NCBI RefSeq assembly: GCF_000787815.1
Contig: NZ_BBPO01000019.1
Coordinates: 1-57,581, forward strand
Length of the DNA: 57,581 nt
From: Streptacidiphilus neutrinimicus
GTDB lineage: Bacteria; Actinomycetota; Actinomycetes; Streptomycetales; Streptomycetaceae
Reading direction: 5' to 3'
Made by a program: the position numbers and the translations under genes
The notes under the pieces: generated by a model
Told to the model about the DNA's origin: nothing
The model's input: only the letters and a program-made list of their open reading frames with translations
The model's database searches: none
Shown: piece by piece, positions 19,186-27,067 of the stretch
Layout of the letters: each line of letters starts with the position of its first letter
How positions within the stretch are numbered: the first letter of the stretch is position 1

Positions 19186-20682
19186 TCAGCTCTGGCCACC
19201 CGCCAGCTTCTCGCGGAGCGCGGCCAGGGCCTCGTCGGTCGCCAGGGCGCCCGAGGTCTCCTCGCTGCTGGAGGAGTACGAGCCACCGGAGACGGCACCG
19301 CCGGTCTCGGCAGCGGCACCCTCGCCCGCGGCAGCGGCCTCGGCGTCGGCCTCGCGGCTCTTGACGACCTGGGCCTGGTGCTGCTCGAAGCGGGCCTGCG
19401 CCTCGGCGTACTGGCGCTCCCACTCCTCACGCTGCTTCTCGTAGCCGGGCAGCCAGTCGTTCGCCTCGGGGTCGAAGCCCTCCGGGTAGATGTAGTTGCC
19501 CTGGTCGTCGTAGGACGCGGCCATGCCGTAGAGGGTCGGGTCGAACTCGACCGCCATCGGGTCGGCACCGAAGGACTCGTTGGCCTGCTTCAGCGAGAGG
19601 CTGATGCGACGACGCTCGAGGTCGATGTCGATGACCTTGACGAAGATCTCATCGCCGACCTGGACGACCTGCTCCGGGATCTCGACGTGGCGCTCGGCCA
19701 GCTCGGAGATGTGGACCAGGCCCTCGATGCCCTCGTCCACGCGGACGAACGCACCGAACGGAACCAGCTTGGTGACCTTACCCGGGACGACCTGACCGAT
19801 CTGGTGGGTCCGGGCGAACTGCTGCCACGGGTCCTCCTGGGTCGCCTTCAGCGACAGGGAGACGCGCTCGCGGTCCATGTCGACGTCGAGAACCTCGACG
19901 GTGACCTCCTGGCCGACCTCGACAACCTCGGACGGGTGGTCGATGTGCTTCCAGGACAGCTCGGAGACGTGCACCAGGCCGTCGACGCCACCCAGGTCCA
20001 CGAAGGCACCGAAGTTGACGATCGAGGAGACGACGCCGGAGCGCACCTGGCCCTTCTGCAGGGTGGTGAGGAAGGTCTGACGGACCTCGCTCTGGGTCTG
20101 CTCCAGCCAGGCACGGCGGGACAGGACCACGTTGTTGCGGTTCTTGTCCAGCTCGATGATCTTCGCCTCGAGCTCCTTGCCGACGTACGGCTGGAGGTCG
20201 CGGACGCGGCGCATCTCGACCAGGGAGGCCGGGAGGAAGCCACGGAGGCCGATGTCGAGGATGAGACCACCCTTGACGACCTCGATGACGGTACCGGTGA
20301 CGATGCCGTCCTCGTCCTTGATCTTCTCGATCGTGCCCCAGGCGCGCTCGTACTGGGCGCGCTTCTTGGACAGGATCAGGCGACCCTCCTTGTCCTCCTT
20401 CTGGAGGACAAGGGCCTCGATGCTGTCGCCCACGGCGACGACCTCGTGCGGGTCGACGTCGTGCTTGATCGACAGCTCGCGGGACGGGATGACGCCCTCG
20501 GTCTTGTAACCGATGTCGAGGAGCACCTCGTCACGGTCAACCTTCACGATGGTGCCTTCGACGATGTCACCATCGTTGAAGTACTTGATGGTCTCGTCGA
20601 TCGCGGCGAGGAAGGCCTCGGCGTCGCCGATGTCGTTGACCGCAACCTGGGGAGTGGTGGGGGCCTCGGTGCTGCTCGTCAT
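19186..20682 (-). CDS. rpsA: 30S ribosomal protein S1
   Basis: The protein has 498 residues with four S1 OB-fold domains at about 36-105, 123-188, 208-278 and 295-364. Each has the VxGxVxxIxxxGxFVD type core, as in VRSGVVSSIVNFGAFVDLGG and VPGKVTKLVPFGAFVRVDEG. Domains 3 and 4 are best conserved, as in other actinobacterial S1 proteins, which have four rather than six domains. The C-terminal ~130 residues are low-complexity and charged, with GNYIYPEGFDPEANDWLPGY and an Ala/Gly/Ser-rich tail. S1 binds mRNA on the small subunit and helps initiation. A clear promoter lies about 200 bases upstream, leaving a long leader. Confidence 0.96.
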   Translation of the reverse strand: MTSSTEAPTTPQVAVNDIGDAEAFLAAIDETIKYFNDGDIVEGTIVKVDRDEVLLDIGYKTEGVIPSRELSIKHDVDPHEVVAVGDSIEALVLQKEDKEGRLILSKKRAQYERAWGTIEKIKDEDGIVTGTVIEVVKGGLILDIGLRGFLPASLVEMRRVRDLQPYVGKELEAKIIELDKNRNNVVLSRRAWLEQTQSEVRQTFLTTLQKGQVRSGVVSSIVNFGAFVDLGGVDGLVHVSELSWKHIDHPSEVVEVGQEVTVEVLDVDMDRERVSLSLKATQEDPWQQFARTHQIGQVVPGKVTKLVPFGAFVRVDEGIEGLVHISELAERHVEIPEQVVQVGDEIFVKVIDIDLERRRISLSLKQANESFGADPMAVEFDPTLYGMAASYDDQGNYIYPEGFDPEANDWLPGYEKQREEWERQYAEAQARFEQHQAQVVKSREADAEAAAAGEGAAAETGGAVSGGSYSSSSEETSGALATDEALAALREKLAGGQS

Positions 20683-21032
20683 TAGGAAAGGGGCTCCGGT
20701 ACGGACATGAAGTCGTAGGTACTACCACGCCGGGGACCCGTGATCGCTCCACCAAGGACGCCACGCCCACCAGCCGGATGCCGCACAGAAGACAAGCAAG
20801 CAGACAAAGAAACGTGGAGTCTTCAACAGATGCGAGCGCGACCTGCTCCGTCCGAGGCGCGCAGGCCCGCAGCGCAACTTGTAGCATACGGGGACAGCCA
20901 TGCACGGTCAATGCGGAAGCCGCACTGCGGATTAAGCCCGGACGGAGGGATGTCTATCGCCCGAACGGGAGTTTCCGCAAGACCCCGAGGTGACCTCGCT
21001 TGCTACGGCGCCAAGGTTACGCTATCGCCGAC
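20683..21032. other. Divergent promoter region of rpsA and the methyltransferase gene
   Basis: This 350-base stretch has no gene. It holds the rpsA promoter at 20883-20911 and an rpsA leader of about 190 bases, with aggaaag-type weak ribosome site next to the ATG (on the minus strand cggagcccctttcctaatg). On the plus side, TACGCT at 21018-21023 lies only ten bases before the methyltransferase ATG. gaggtgacctc at 20987-20997 is an 11-bp palindrome and possible operator. Confidence 0.5.
20883..20911 (-). promoter_or_regulatory. rpsA promoter (housekeeping sigma type)
   Basis: Read on the minus strand, TTGACC (20911-20906), a 17-base spacer and TATGCT (20888-20883) match the TTGACA/TAnnnT consensus of actinobacterial housekeeping promoters. 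Transcription should start near 20876 and give a leader of about 190 bases before the rpsA ATG. Confidence 0.8.
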
Positions 21033-21884
21033 ATGATCAATGACACACCCCCCGAAAAGACCGAGCCCGGTGTCGACGACGACGCCGAGGCGGTGCGCCG
21101 CGAGGCCGGCGCAGCCGAGAGCAGCCGCGCCAACCGCGGCTGGTGGGACCGGAACGCCGACGAGTACCAGCAGGAGCACGGCGCGTTCCTCGGCGACGCC
21201 CGGTTCGTCTGGTGCCCCGAGGGCCTGGACGAGGCCGACGCCCGGCTGCTCGGCGACCCCGCCGCGCTGCCCGGCGCGCGGGTGCTGGAGATAGGGGCCG
21301 GCGCGGCCCAGTGCTCGCGCTGGCTCGCGGACCAGGGCGCGCTGCCGATCGCACTGGACCTCTCCTACCGGCAACTGCAGCACGCCCGCCGCATCGACGA
21401 GCAGGCGGACCGCACGCCGGTGCCGCTGGTCCAGGCGGACGCCACGCTGCTGCCCTTCGCCGACGAGAGCTTCGACCTGGCCTGCTCCGCCTACGGGGCG
21501 GTGCCCTTCGTCGCCGACACGACGCGGCTGCTGCGCGAGGTGTACCGGGTGCTGCGGCCGGGCTCGCGCTGGGTCTTCTCAGTCACCCACCCGATCCGCT
21601 GGGCCTTCCCGGACGAGCCGGGCGTCGAGGGCCTGACGGCCAGCGCCTCTTACTTTGACCGCACTCCCTACGTCGAGCAGGACGAGACCGGGGCGGCCGT
21701 CTACGTCGAGCACCACCGGACCCTCGGCGACCGGGTGCGGGAGTTGACGGTGGCCGGCTTCCGCCTGGTCGACCTGGTGGAGCCGGAGTGGCCCGAGGGC
21801 CTCACCTCAGAGTGGGGCGGCTGGAGCCCCCTGCGCGGACGGCATATCCCCGGCACCGCCGTCTTCGTCTGCGTCCGCGACTGA
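21033..21884 (+). CDS. Class I SAM-dependent methyltransferase
   Basis: The protein has 283 residues. Motif I is VLEIGAGAAQCSRWLADQG (about 86-104). Motif II region is PIALDLSYRQLQHARR. VPLVQADATLLPFADESFDL and LLREVYRVLRPGSRWVFSVT are motif III/IV blocks of the Methyltransf_11 group. An N-terminal ANRGWWDRNADEYQQEHG segment is common in actinobacterial members. The start at 21033 lacks a ribosome site; a TACGCT -10-like box at 21018-21023 would put the transcript start almost on the ATG, suggesting a leaderless mRNA. Its last 78 bases overlap the convergent DUF3068 gene. The methyl acceptor is unknown. Confidence 0.85.
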   Translation: MINDTPPEKTEPGVDDDAEAVRREAGAAESSRANRGWWDRNADEYQQEHGAFLGDARFVWCPEGLDEADARLLGDPAALPGARVLEIGAGAAQCSRWLADQGALPIALDLSYRQLQHARRIDEQADRTPVPLVQADATLLPFADESFDLACSAYGAVPFVADTTRLLREVYRVLRPGSRWVFSVTHPIRWAFPDEPGVEGLTASASYFDRTPYVEQDETGAAVYVEHHRTLGDRVRELTVAGFRLVDLVEPEWPEGLTSEWGGWSPLRGRHIPGTAVFVCVRD

Positions 21885-22847
21885 GCCTCCCGTGGGCCGG
21901 GCGGCCCGGATGCGCGCCCGGCCCTCGACCACGAAGCCGAGCGCCAGTGCGACCAGGCCCAACAGCGGCAGCCCGAACGGGAGACAGTCGCGCAGCATGA
22001 GCAACAGCGTGCGCTCCTTCTTCACCAGGGCGACGGTCGCGGCCTGGTAGTCGGGGCGGATCTTCACGTCGCCGGAGAAGATCGTCACCGGCGCCATGCC
22101 GGAGCTCGGTGGCATCCGCAGCTGCTCGTCGTGCGACTCCTCGCCGTTGACGGGCGCACCGGTGACCGGGTCGACCCAGAACTTGCGGACGGTGGTGTAC
22201 CAGCGCTGGTACCCGAGCTTGTCGATCTGGGCGGGCGTGATCGCCACGCCGGCCGGCATGGCCCTCGGGAACGGCACCCGCGTCCACGGGATCGTCTGCT
22301 CGAAGTAGTAGACGGTCAACCCGTCGAGTGTGGTGGTCCCCTTGTAGTGGATGGGGGCCGAGGTGCGGGTCTGCGGGTCGAAGTACTGGTAGTCGTGCGG
22401 CTGGGTGTCGAAGGGGAACTTGTACTCGATGCCGACCCGGCTGACCGCCTGGCCGTCGACGTTCTCCCCGCAGCAGTGCACCGGCTCCTGGGTGCGCGCG
22501 TCGAAGGGGTAGGTCTCCGGGATGGCGGAGAGCCGCTTGCCATCGTTGCCCAGCACGTAGGAGAGCGCGTCCCACACGACGACGTCCCGGCCGGTGCGCT
22601 TCTTCTCGGCCTGCGCCGCGGCCGCGTCGCCCTTGAGGGTCTCGACGATGGTGACGTGCTGGTGCGGCACCGCGGTCATCGAGCTGTAGTCGATGAGGGT
22701 GGCGTCCTTCGCCTCCAGCACCACGGCCTGGTACTGGTTGTCCGGCACCGCGACGACGTGCGGGTAGACCCAGACGCGCAGCATCACCCCGAGCACGGCG
22801 AGGAACGCCGCGAGGGCCACCAGGACGAGAGCGAGTCGCTGCCGCAT
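21807..22847 (-). CDS. DUF3068 domain membrane protein
   Basis: The protein has 346 residues. It has an N-terminal membrane anchor (LVLVALAAFLAVLGVMLRVW), a large extracytoplasmic domain, and a second transmembrane helix near 290-312 (LPLLGLVALALGFVVEG), then an acidic/Ala-rich cytoplasmic tail. The exposed domain contains VPDNQYQAVVLEAKDATL, ETYPFDARTQEPVHCCGENV and YYFEQTIPWTRVPFPR, features of DUF3068, which is related to a porin-associated family in Corynebacteriales. Function is unknown. The small SPW_0924-type gene ends 13 bases upstream and is probably cotranscribed. Its 3' end overlaps the convergent methyltransferase gene by 78 bases. Confidence 0.8.
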   Translation of the reverse strand: MRQRLALVLVALAAFLAVLGVMLRVWVYPHVVAVPDNQYQAVVLEAKDATLIDYSSMTAVPHQHVTIVETLKGDAAAAQAEKKRTGRDVVVWDALSYVLGNDGKRLSAIPETYPFDARTQEPVHCCGENVDGQAVSRVGIEYKFPFDTQPHDYQYFDPQTRTSAPIHYKGTTTLDGLTVYYFEQTIPWTRVPFPRAMPAGVAITPAQIDKLGYQRWYTTVRKFWVDPVTGAPVNGEESHDEQLRMPPSSGMAPVTIFSGDVKIRPDYQAATVALVKKERTLLLMLRDCLPFGLPLLGLVALALGFVVEGRARIRAARPTGGSVADADEDGGAGDMPSAQGAPAAPL

Positions 22848-22860
22848 CCGCGCCCCTCCC

Positions 22861-22995
22861 CTACGGATGCGCCGGAGCGCTGGTGAGCAGGGGCTTGGCC
22901 GTCGTCGGCCCGTTCTGGTCGGCGAGCGGCACGGCGACCAGGGCCACCACCACCGCCACCGCGGCTCCCACCGCCGCTGCGATCAGCGCACGCAC
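22861..22995 (-). CDS. Small SPW_0924-type membrane protein
   Basis: This 44-residue protein has one hydrophobic helix (ALIAAAVGAAVAVVVALVAV) and a short exposed tail ending KPLLTSAPAHP. The RALIAAAVG start and the KPLLT...PAH ending are what I recall of the SPW_0924 family, small proteins found widely in Streptomyces. The GTG at 22995 follows ggaagggg. A longer frame starting with ATG at 23052 is rejected because it would run through the promoter zone. It lies 13 bases before the DUF3068 gene, and the pair probably act together at the membrane. No function is known to me. Confidence 0.7.
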   Translation of the reverse strand: MRALIAAAVGAAVAVVVALVAVPLADQNGPTTAKPLLTSAPAHP

Positions 22996-23057
22996 GTCGC
23001 CGCCCCTTCCGCTCGATGCCGGGCAGAAGCGCACCGTAGCGTCGCGGGCCATAAATG

Positions 23058-23069
23058 AGAACAGGTTCT
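23058..23069. promoter_or_regulatory. Palindromic operator candidate (agaac-ag-gttct)
   Basis: agaacaggttct is a perfect palindrome around ag, in an AT-richer patch 63 bases upstream of the SPW_0924-type start. It fits AACnnGTT, the core of KstR/FadR-like TetR operators (TnnAACnnGTTnnA), with one end-position mismatch. The regulator is not in the window; the assignment is inference. Confidence 0.4.
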
Positions 23070-23547
23070 ACCCTTCTGCGTCCGCCAGTTCGACGCGCCG
23101 CGCTCGAGGAGACACCGTGCTCCAGGACTATGCTCTGATCCGGCATCTGTCGGTGCGTCAGAACATGGAGCACGGGCTCAGGGTGAGGCGGGTCGCGCAG
23201 GCGGAGCGCGGGAGCGCGCCGACCAAGCGCTGGCCACGGTCCGTTGGGTTGGATACGGGACCGTCGGCCGCCGAACTCCCCGGCGGCCGGCGGCAGCGCG
23301 TCGCGCCGGCCGGCGCGCTGGTCAACCGTCCCTCGGCCGGCCGCGGTCTACGAGCGGCCCTCACGCCCCCGGAAGTCCGGCCGCGTTCGCGGCGACCCGC
23401 TACCGCTCCTTCAGGCGACAACCCGGCCGGGCCCGACCAGGGGCCGGTGGTGGACGAGGTCGCCTCCGCGCTCGTCGTGCTGTCCGCGCTGCCTGTGTGG
23501 CCGGCGCAGCGGATGAGCGCGGAGACGTACGTCACCCCTCCTGGCCG
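23070..23547. other. Gene-free stretch containing an ABC ATPase remnant
   Basis: No intact gene is supported in this 478-base stretch. Bases 23114-23335 are a decayed PotA-like ATPase, listed separately. From about 23336 to 23547 the sequence remains GC-rich, but I find no recognisable protein in any frame. Confidence 0.5.
23114..23335 (+). pseudogene. Remnant of a spermidine/putrescine-type ABC ATPase (PotA-like)
   Basis: The plus strand reads TVLQDYALIRHLSVRQNMEH then GLRVRRVAQAERG, which corresponds to the Q-loop segment TVFQDYALFPHMTVRENVEYGL of PotA-like ATPases. After a shift of frame, ADQALATVRWVGYG matches the next helix. Back in the first frame, AAELPGGRRQRVAPAGALVNRPS is a mutated signature (LSGGQRQRVALARALVNRP). 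Walker A and Walker B regions are gone. At least two frameshifts and missing ends show a dead fragment. Confidence 0.75.
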
Positions 23548-26298
23548 TCAGTGGCCGGCGTCCTCCCAGTTGCGGCCCGCGCCGACGGAGACGTCGAGCG
23601 GGGCGCGCAGCGGGTAGGCGCCGGCCATCTCGCGGCGGACCAGCTCCTCGACGGCGGCGCGCTCGCCCGGGGCGATCTCGAGCACGATCTCGTCGTGGAC
23701 CTGGAGCAGCATGCGCGAGCCGAGGCGCGCCTCGCGCAGGGCCGCGTCGACCTTGAGCATGGCGATCTTGACGATGTCCGCCGCCGAGCCCTGGATGGGG
23801 GCGTTCAGCGCCATCCGCTCGGCCATCTCCCGACGCTGGCGGTTGTCGCTGGTGAGATCCGGCAGGTAGCGGCGGCGGCCGAGCAGGGTCTCGGTGTAGC
23901 CGGTGCCGCGGGCCTCTTCCACGACGCGCTGGAGGTAGTCGCGGACCCCGCCGAAGCGCTCGAAGTAGGTGTCCATCAGGCGCCGGGCCTCGGCGGTCTC
24001 GATGCCGAGCTGCTGGGAGAGGCCGAAGGCCGACAGGCCGTAGGCCAGGCCGTAGGACATCGCCTTGACCTTGCGGCGCATCTCCGCGTCCACCGCGTCG
24101 GGCGCGACGTCGAAGACGTAGGAGCCGACCGTGGTGTGCAGGTCCTCGCCGGAGGTGAACGCGGCGATCAGGCCCGCGTCCTCGGACAGGTGGGCCATGA
24201 CCCGCAGCTCGATCTGGCTGTAGTCGGCCGTCAGCAGCGTCTCGTAGCCCTCGCCGACCACGAAGGCGCGGCGGATCATCCGGCCCTCCTCGGTGCGGAC
24301 CGGGATGTTCTGCAGGTTCGGGTCCGTGGAGGAGAGACGGCCCGTGGCGGCGACCATCTGGTTGAAGGTGGTGTGGATCCGGCCGTCGGCGGCGATGGTC
24401 TTGATCAGGCCCTCGACCGTGCTGCGCAGCCTGGTCTGGTCACGGTGGCGCAGCAGCAGCACGGGCAGCTCGTGCTCGGTCTGGCCGGCCAGCCAGGTGA
24501 GCGCGTCGGCGTCGGTGGTGTAGCCCGTCTTGATCTTCTTGGTCTTCGGCAGGCCCAACTCGTTGAAGAGGATCTCCTGGAGCTGCTTGGGCGAGCCGAG
24601 GTTGAACTCGTGGCCGACCGCGTGATGGGCCTCCTTGACCGCCTGCTGGACGGCGGCGCCGAACTGGATCTCCAGCTGGGTCAGCCACTCGCGGTCCGCG
24701 GCGATGCCGGTGCGCTCCATCCGGGCCAGCAGCTCGGCGATCGGCAGCTCCAGCTCGCGCATCAGGGCGAGCGCGCTGTCCTTGCCGAGCCGCTCCTCCA
24801 GCGCCACGGCGAGGTCCAGGACGGTGCGGGCCTCGACCATGAGCAGCTCGGCGGCGGCCGCGGCCGCGTCGTCCTCGGAGGCCTCGTCGCCGAAGGCGAG
24901 TTGGCCGGAGTCGGCGGCCTCGGCGGAGCCGAGGGTGCGGCCGAGGTACTCCTCGGCGAGCACGTCGAGGCCGAAGGTGCGCCGGCCCGGCTTCTCCAGA
25001 TAGGCGGCGAGGGCGCTGTCGGCCTCGATACCGGCGATCTCCCAGCCGTGCTCGGCGAAGGCGCGCTGGACCTGCTTGGCGATGTGCAGCGCCTTGGGCC
25101 GGAAGGCGTCGGCGAGCCAGCCGGCGAAGGCCCGTTCGTCGGCCTCGGCCAGGGCGGTCGGGTCGAACCAGGCGGCGGGACCGGACTCGACCGCCAGGCC
25201 CACGGCCTTGACGTGGCCCTCCCCCAGCGCCCACCGGTAGTCGGCGGCGAGGCCGACCCGCGCCTCGGCGGCGTGCTCGGCGAGCCACCCGGCGAGCGCG
25301 CCGGGCTCGGTCAGCACCACGCCGTGGATGTCGACGCCGGGCCCGGCGTGCACGTCGACCCCGCCCTCGGCCTCGCCGGAGCCCGCGCCCGGGTCGACGG
25401 CGAAGAGGCGGTCGCGCAGCTGCTGGTTGCGGAACTCCAGGGCGTCCAGCAGCAGCGTGGTGGCCGGTACGTCGTAGGGCTGCCGGACCAAGTCGTCGAC
25501 GCCCAGCGGCAGCTCGACGGTCCGGATCAGCTCGGTCAGCTCGCGGTTGAGCTTGACGTCCTCCAGGCCGGCCCGGAGCTTCTCGCCGATCTTGCCCTTG
25601 ACCTCCTCGGCGTGGGCGACCAGCTCGGCGAAGCTGCCGTACTGGTTGATCCACTTCGCGGCGGTCTTCTCGCCGACGCCGGGGATGCCCGGGAGGTTGT
25701 CCGACGGGTCGCCGCGCAGCGCGGCGAGATCCGGGTACTGGGCGGGGGTGACGCCGTACTTCTCGAACACCTTCTCGGGGGTGTACCGGGTGAACTCGGA
25801 GACGCCCTTGGTCGGGTAGAGCACGGTGACGTGCTCGCCGACCAGCTGGAGCGAGTCCCGGTCGCCGGTGAGGATCAGCACCTCGTAGCCCTCGGCCGCG
25901 GCGGCGGTGGAGAGGGTGGCGATGATGTCGTCGGCCTCGTACTCGGGCGAGCGCAGGTGCGGCACGCGCATCGCGTCCAGCAGCTCGGAGACGAGCTCGA
26001 CCTGGCCGCGGAAGCCCTCGGGCGAGGCGGACCTGGTGGCCTTGTACTCCGGGTAGATCCCGGCCCGGAAGGTCTTGCGCGAGACGTCGAAGGCGACGGC
26101 GAGGTGCGTGGGCTGCTCGTCGCGCAGGATGTTGGCCAGCATGGAGGTGAAGCCGTAGACCGCGTTGGTCGGCTGCCCCGTGACCGTGCTGAAGTTCTCC
26201 TCGGGGAGGGCGTAGAAGGCGCGGTAGGCCATGGAGTGGCCGTCCATGAGCAGCAGGCGCCCCTTGGCCCCGCCGGTCGTCCCCTTGCTGCCTGCCAT
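23548..26298 (-). CDS. polA: DNA polymerase I
   Basis: The protein has 916 residues. The N-terminal 5'-3' exonuclease (about 1-310) has LLLMDGHSMAYRAFYALP, YEADDIIATLS and the H3TH segment LRGDPSDNLPGIPGVGEKTA. The middle 3'-5' exonuclease-like domain lacks the DxE metal site (VGLAADYRWALGEGHVKAVG), as in other actinobacteria, so proofreading is not expected. The polymerase domain shows motif A LLTADYSQIELRVMAHLS, motif B RRKVKAMSYGLAYGLS and motif C LLQVHDEIVLE. It fills gaps and removes RNA primers in replication and repair. A TAGGAT -10 box at 26356-26361 precedes the ATG. The thioesterase gene is divergent. Confidence 0.97.
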   Translation of the reverse strand: MAGSKGTTGGAKGRLLLMDGHSMAYRAFYALPEENFSTVTGQPTNAVYGFTSMLANILRDEQPTHLAVAFDVSRKTFRAGIYPEYKATRSASPEGFRGQVELVSELLDAMRVPHLRSPEYEADDIIATLSTAAAAEGYEVLILTGDRDSLQLVGEHVTVLYPTKGVSEFTRYTPEKVFEKYGVTPAQYPDLAALRGDPSDNLPGIPGVGEKTAAKWINQYGSFAELVAHAEEVKGKIGEKLRAGLEDVKLNRELTELIRTVELPLGVDDLVRQPYDVPATTLLLDALEFRNQQLRDRLFAVDPGAGSGEAEGGVDVHAGPGVDIHGVVLTEPGALAGWLAEHAAEARVGLAADYRWALGEGHVKAVGLAVESGPAAWFDPTALAEADERAFAGWLADAFRPKALHIAKQVQRAFAEHGWEIAGIEADSALAAYLEKPGRRTFGLDVLAEEYLGRTLGSAEAADSGQLAFGDEASEDDAAAAAAELLMVEARTVLDLAVALEERLGKDSALALMRELELPIAELLARMERTGIAADREWLTQLEIQFGAAVQQAVKEAHHAVGHEFNLGSPKQLQEILFNELGLPKTKKIKTGYTTDADALTWLAGQTEHELPVLLLRHRDQTRLRSTVEGLIKTIAADGRIHTTFNQMVAATGRLSSTDPNLQNIPVRTEEGRMIRRAFVVGEGYETLLTADYSQIELRVMAHLSEDAGLIAAFTSGEDLHTTVGSYVFDVAPDAVDAEMRRKVKAMSYGLAYGLSAFGLSQQLGIETAEARRLMDTYFERFGGVRDYLQRVVEEARGTGYTETLLGRRRYLPDLTSDNRQRREMAERMALNAPIQGSAADIVKIAMLKVDAALREARLGSRMLLQVHDEIVLEIAPGERAAVEELVRREMAGAYPLRAPLDVSVGAGRNWEDAGH

Positions 26299-26355
26299 GC
26301 CTCGCCACCGCCGCTCTGCCGGCTGTCGCCGACGGTCCTTTTCGTTACCGCTCGA

Positions 26356-26361
26356 ATCCTA
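26356..26361 (-). promoter_or_regulatory. Candidate polA -10 box
   Basis: Read on the minus strand, TAGGAT lies 58 bases upstream of the polA ATG in an AT-richer patch. No good -35 stands 17-18 bases before it, so the call rests on the -10 alone. On the other strand TACGAT at 26443-26448 could serve the divergent thioesterase gene. Confidence 0.4.
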
Positions 26362-26501
26362 TGACCCGGGACCGACAGATCTCTCGGAGTGACGGCCCGC
26401 GCAGCGACCTGGGTCACCTCGGCCGAGGGAGCTTCGGCGTCGTACGATCGCACGGATCTCGCACGACGATGATCCCGAACGACGACGGCGTCAGGAGCGA
26501 C

Positions 26502-26963
26502 ATGGCCGACCAGCAGCAGTCAGGTATCCAGCTGAACGTCCCGCAGGACGTGCTGGACCACTTCGCGAAGCTGGGGGTGACGCCCGAGACCTTCTCCGGC
26601 GGCCACCTCGGCGAGAAGCTCGGCATCCGGATCGTGGAGGCCTCCCCGGAGCGCGTGGTCGGCACCATGCCCGTCGACGGCAACCAGCAGCCCTACGGCC
26701 TGCTCCACGGCGGCGCGTCCGCCGCGCTCGCCGAAACCCTCGGCTCGATCGGCTCGATGCTGCACGCCGGGCCCGGCCGGTACGCGGTCGGCGTCGACCT
26801 CAACGCGACGCACCACCGCAGCGCGACCTCCGGCCTGGTCACCGGCGTCGCCACGGCGGTCTTCCGCGGCCGCACGGCGGCGACGTACGAGATCGCCATC
26901 ACCGACGACCAGGGCCGCCGCATCACCAGCTGCCGGCTGACCTGCATGCTGCGCGACCTGTAG
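26502..26963 (+). CDS. Hotdog-fold thioesterase (PaaI/YdiI-like)
   Basis: The protein has 153 residues with a single hotdog domain. GNQQPYGLLHGGASAALAET is the signature of the PaaI/YdiI group: the HGG segment binds the thioester and the Glu in LAETLGS is the catalytic carboxylate. VGVDLNATHHRSATSGLVTG is the second hallmark. These enzymes hydrolyse acyl-CoA or aromatic acyl-CoA thioesters. I start at the ATG at 26502 behind aggagcg; the frame is open from 26361, with another ATG at 26469 that lacks a ribosome site. It is divergent from polA and followed by a hairpin at 26997-27024. The substrate is unknown. Confidence 0.88.
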   Translation: MADQQQSGIQLNVPQDVLDHFAKLGVTPETFSGGHLGEKLGIRIVEASPERVVGTMPVDGNQQPYGLLHGGASAALAETLGSIGSMLHAGPGRYAVGVDLNATHHRSATSGLVTGVATAVFRGRTAATYEIAITDDQGRRITSCRLTCMLRDL

Positions 26964-26996
26964 GCCGCGAACCCGCGGGGACGCTGACGCGAAGTG

Positions 26997-27024
26997 GGAG
27001 CCTCACCACGGGCGGTGGGGCTCC
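26997..27024 (+). terminator. Thioesterase gene terminator
   Basis: ggagcctcacc and ggtggggctcc form an 11-bp stem with one G-U pair around a 6-base loop, 34 bases beyond the stop. The following sequence ccttcccgcgttt is only weakly T-rich. Confidence 0.6.
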
Positions 27025-27067
27025 TTCCCGCGTTTGACAGGGCTTCGGCGCGGGCAGCACGTCTCCC

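Noticed and set aside
22861-23052. A 63-codon version of the small membrane protein starting at 23052
   Set aside because: It would place coding sequence over the operator-like palindrome zone and lacks a ribosome site; the GTG at 22995 has ggaagggg and matches the family start.
23497-26364. A 955-codon plus-strand frame antisense to polA
   Set aside because: Same artefact; all polymerase I motifs are on the minus strand.
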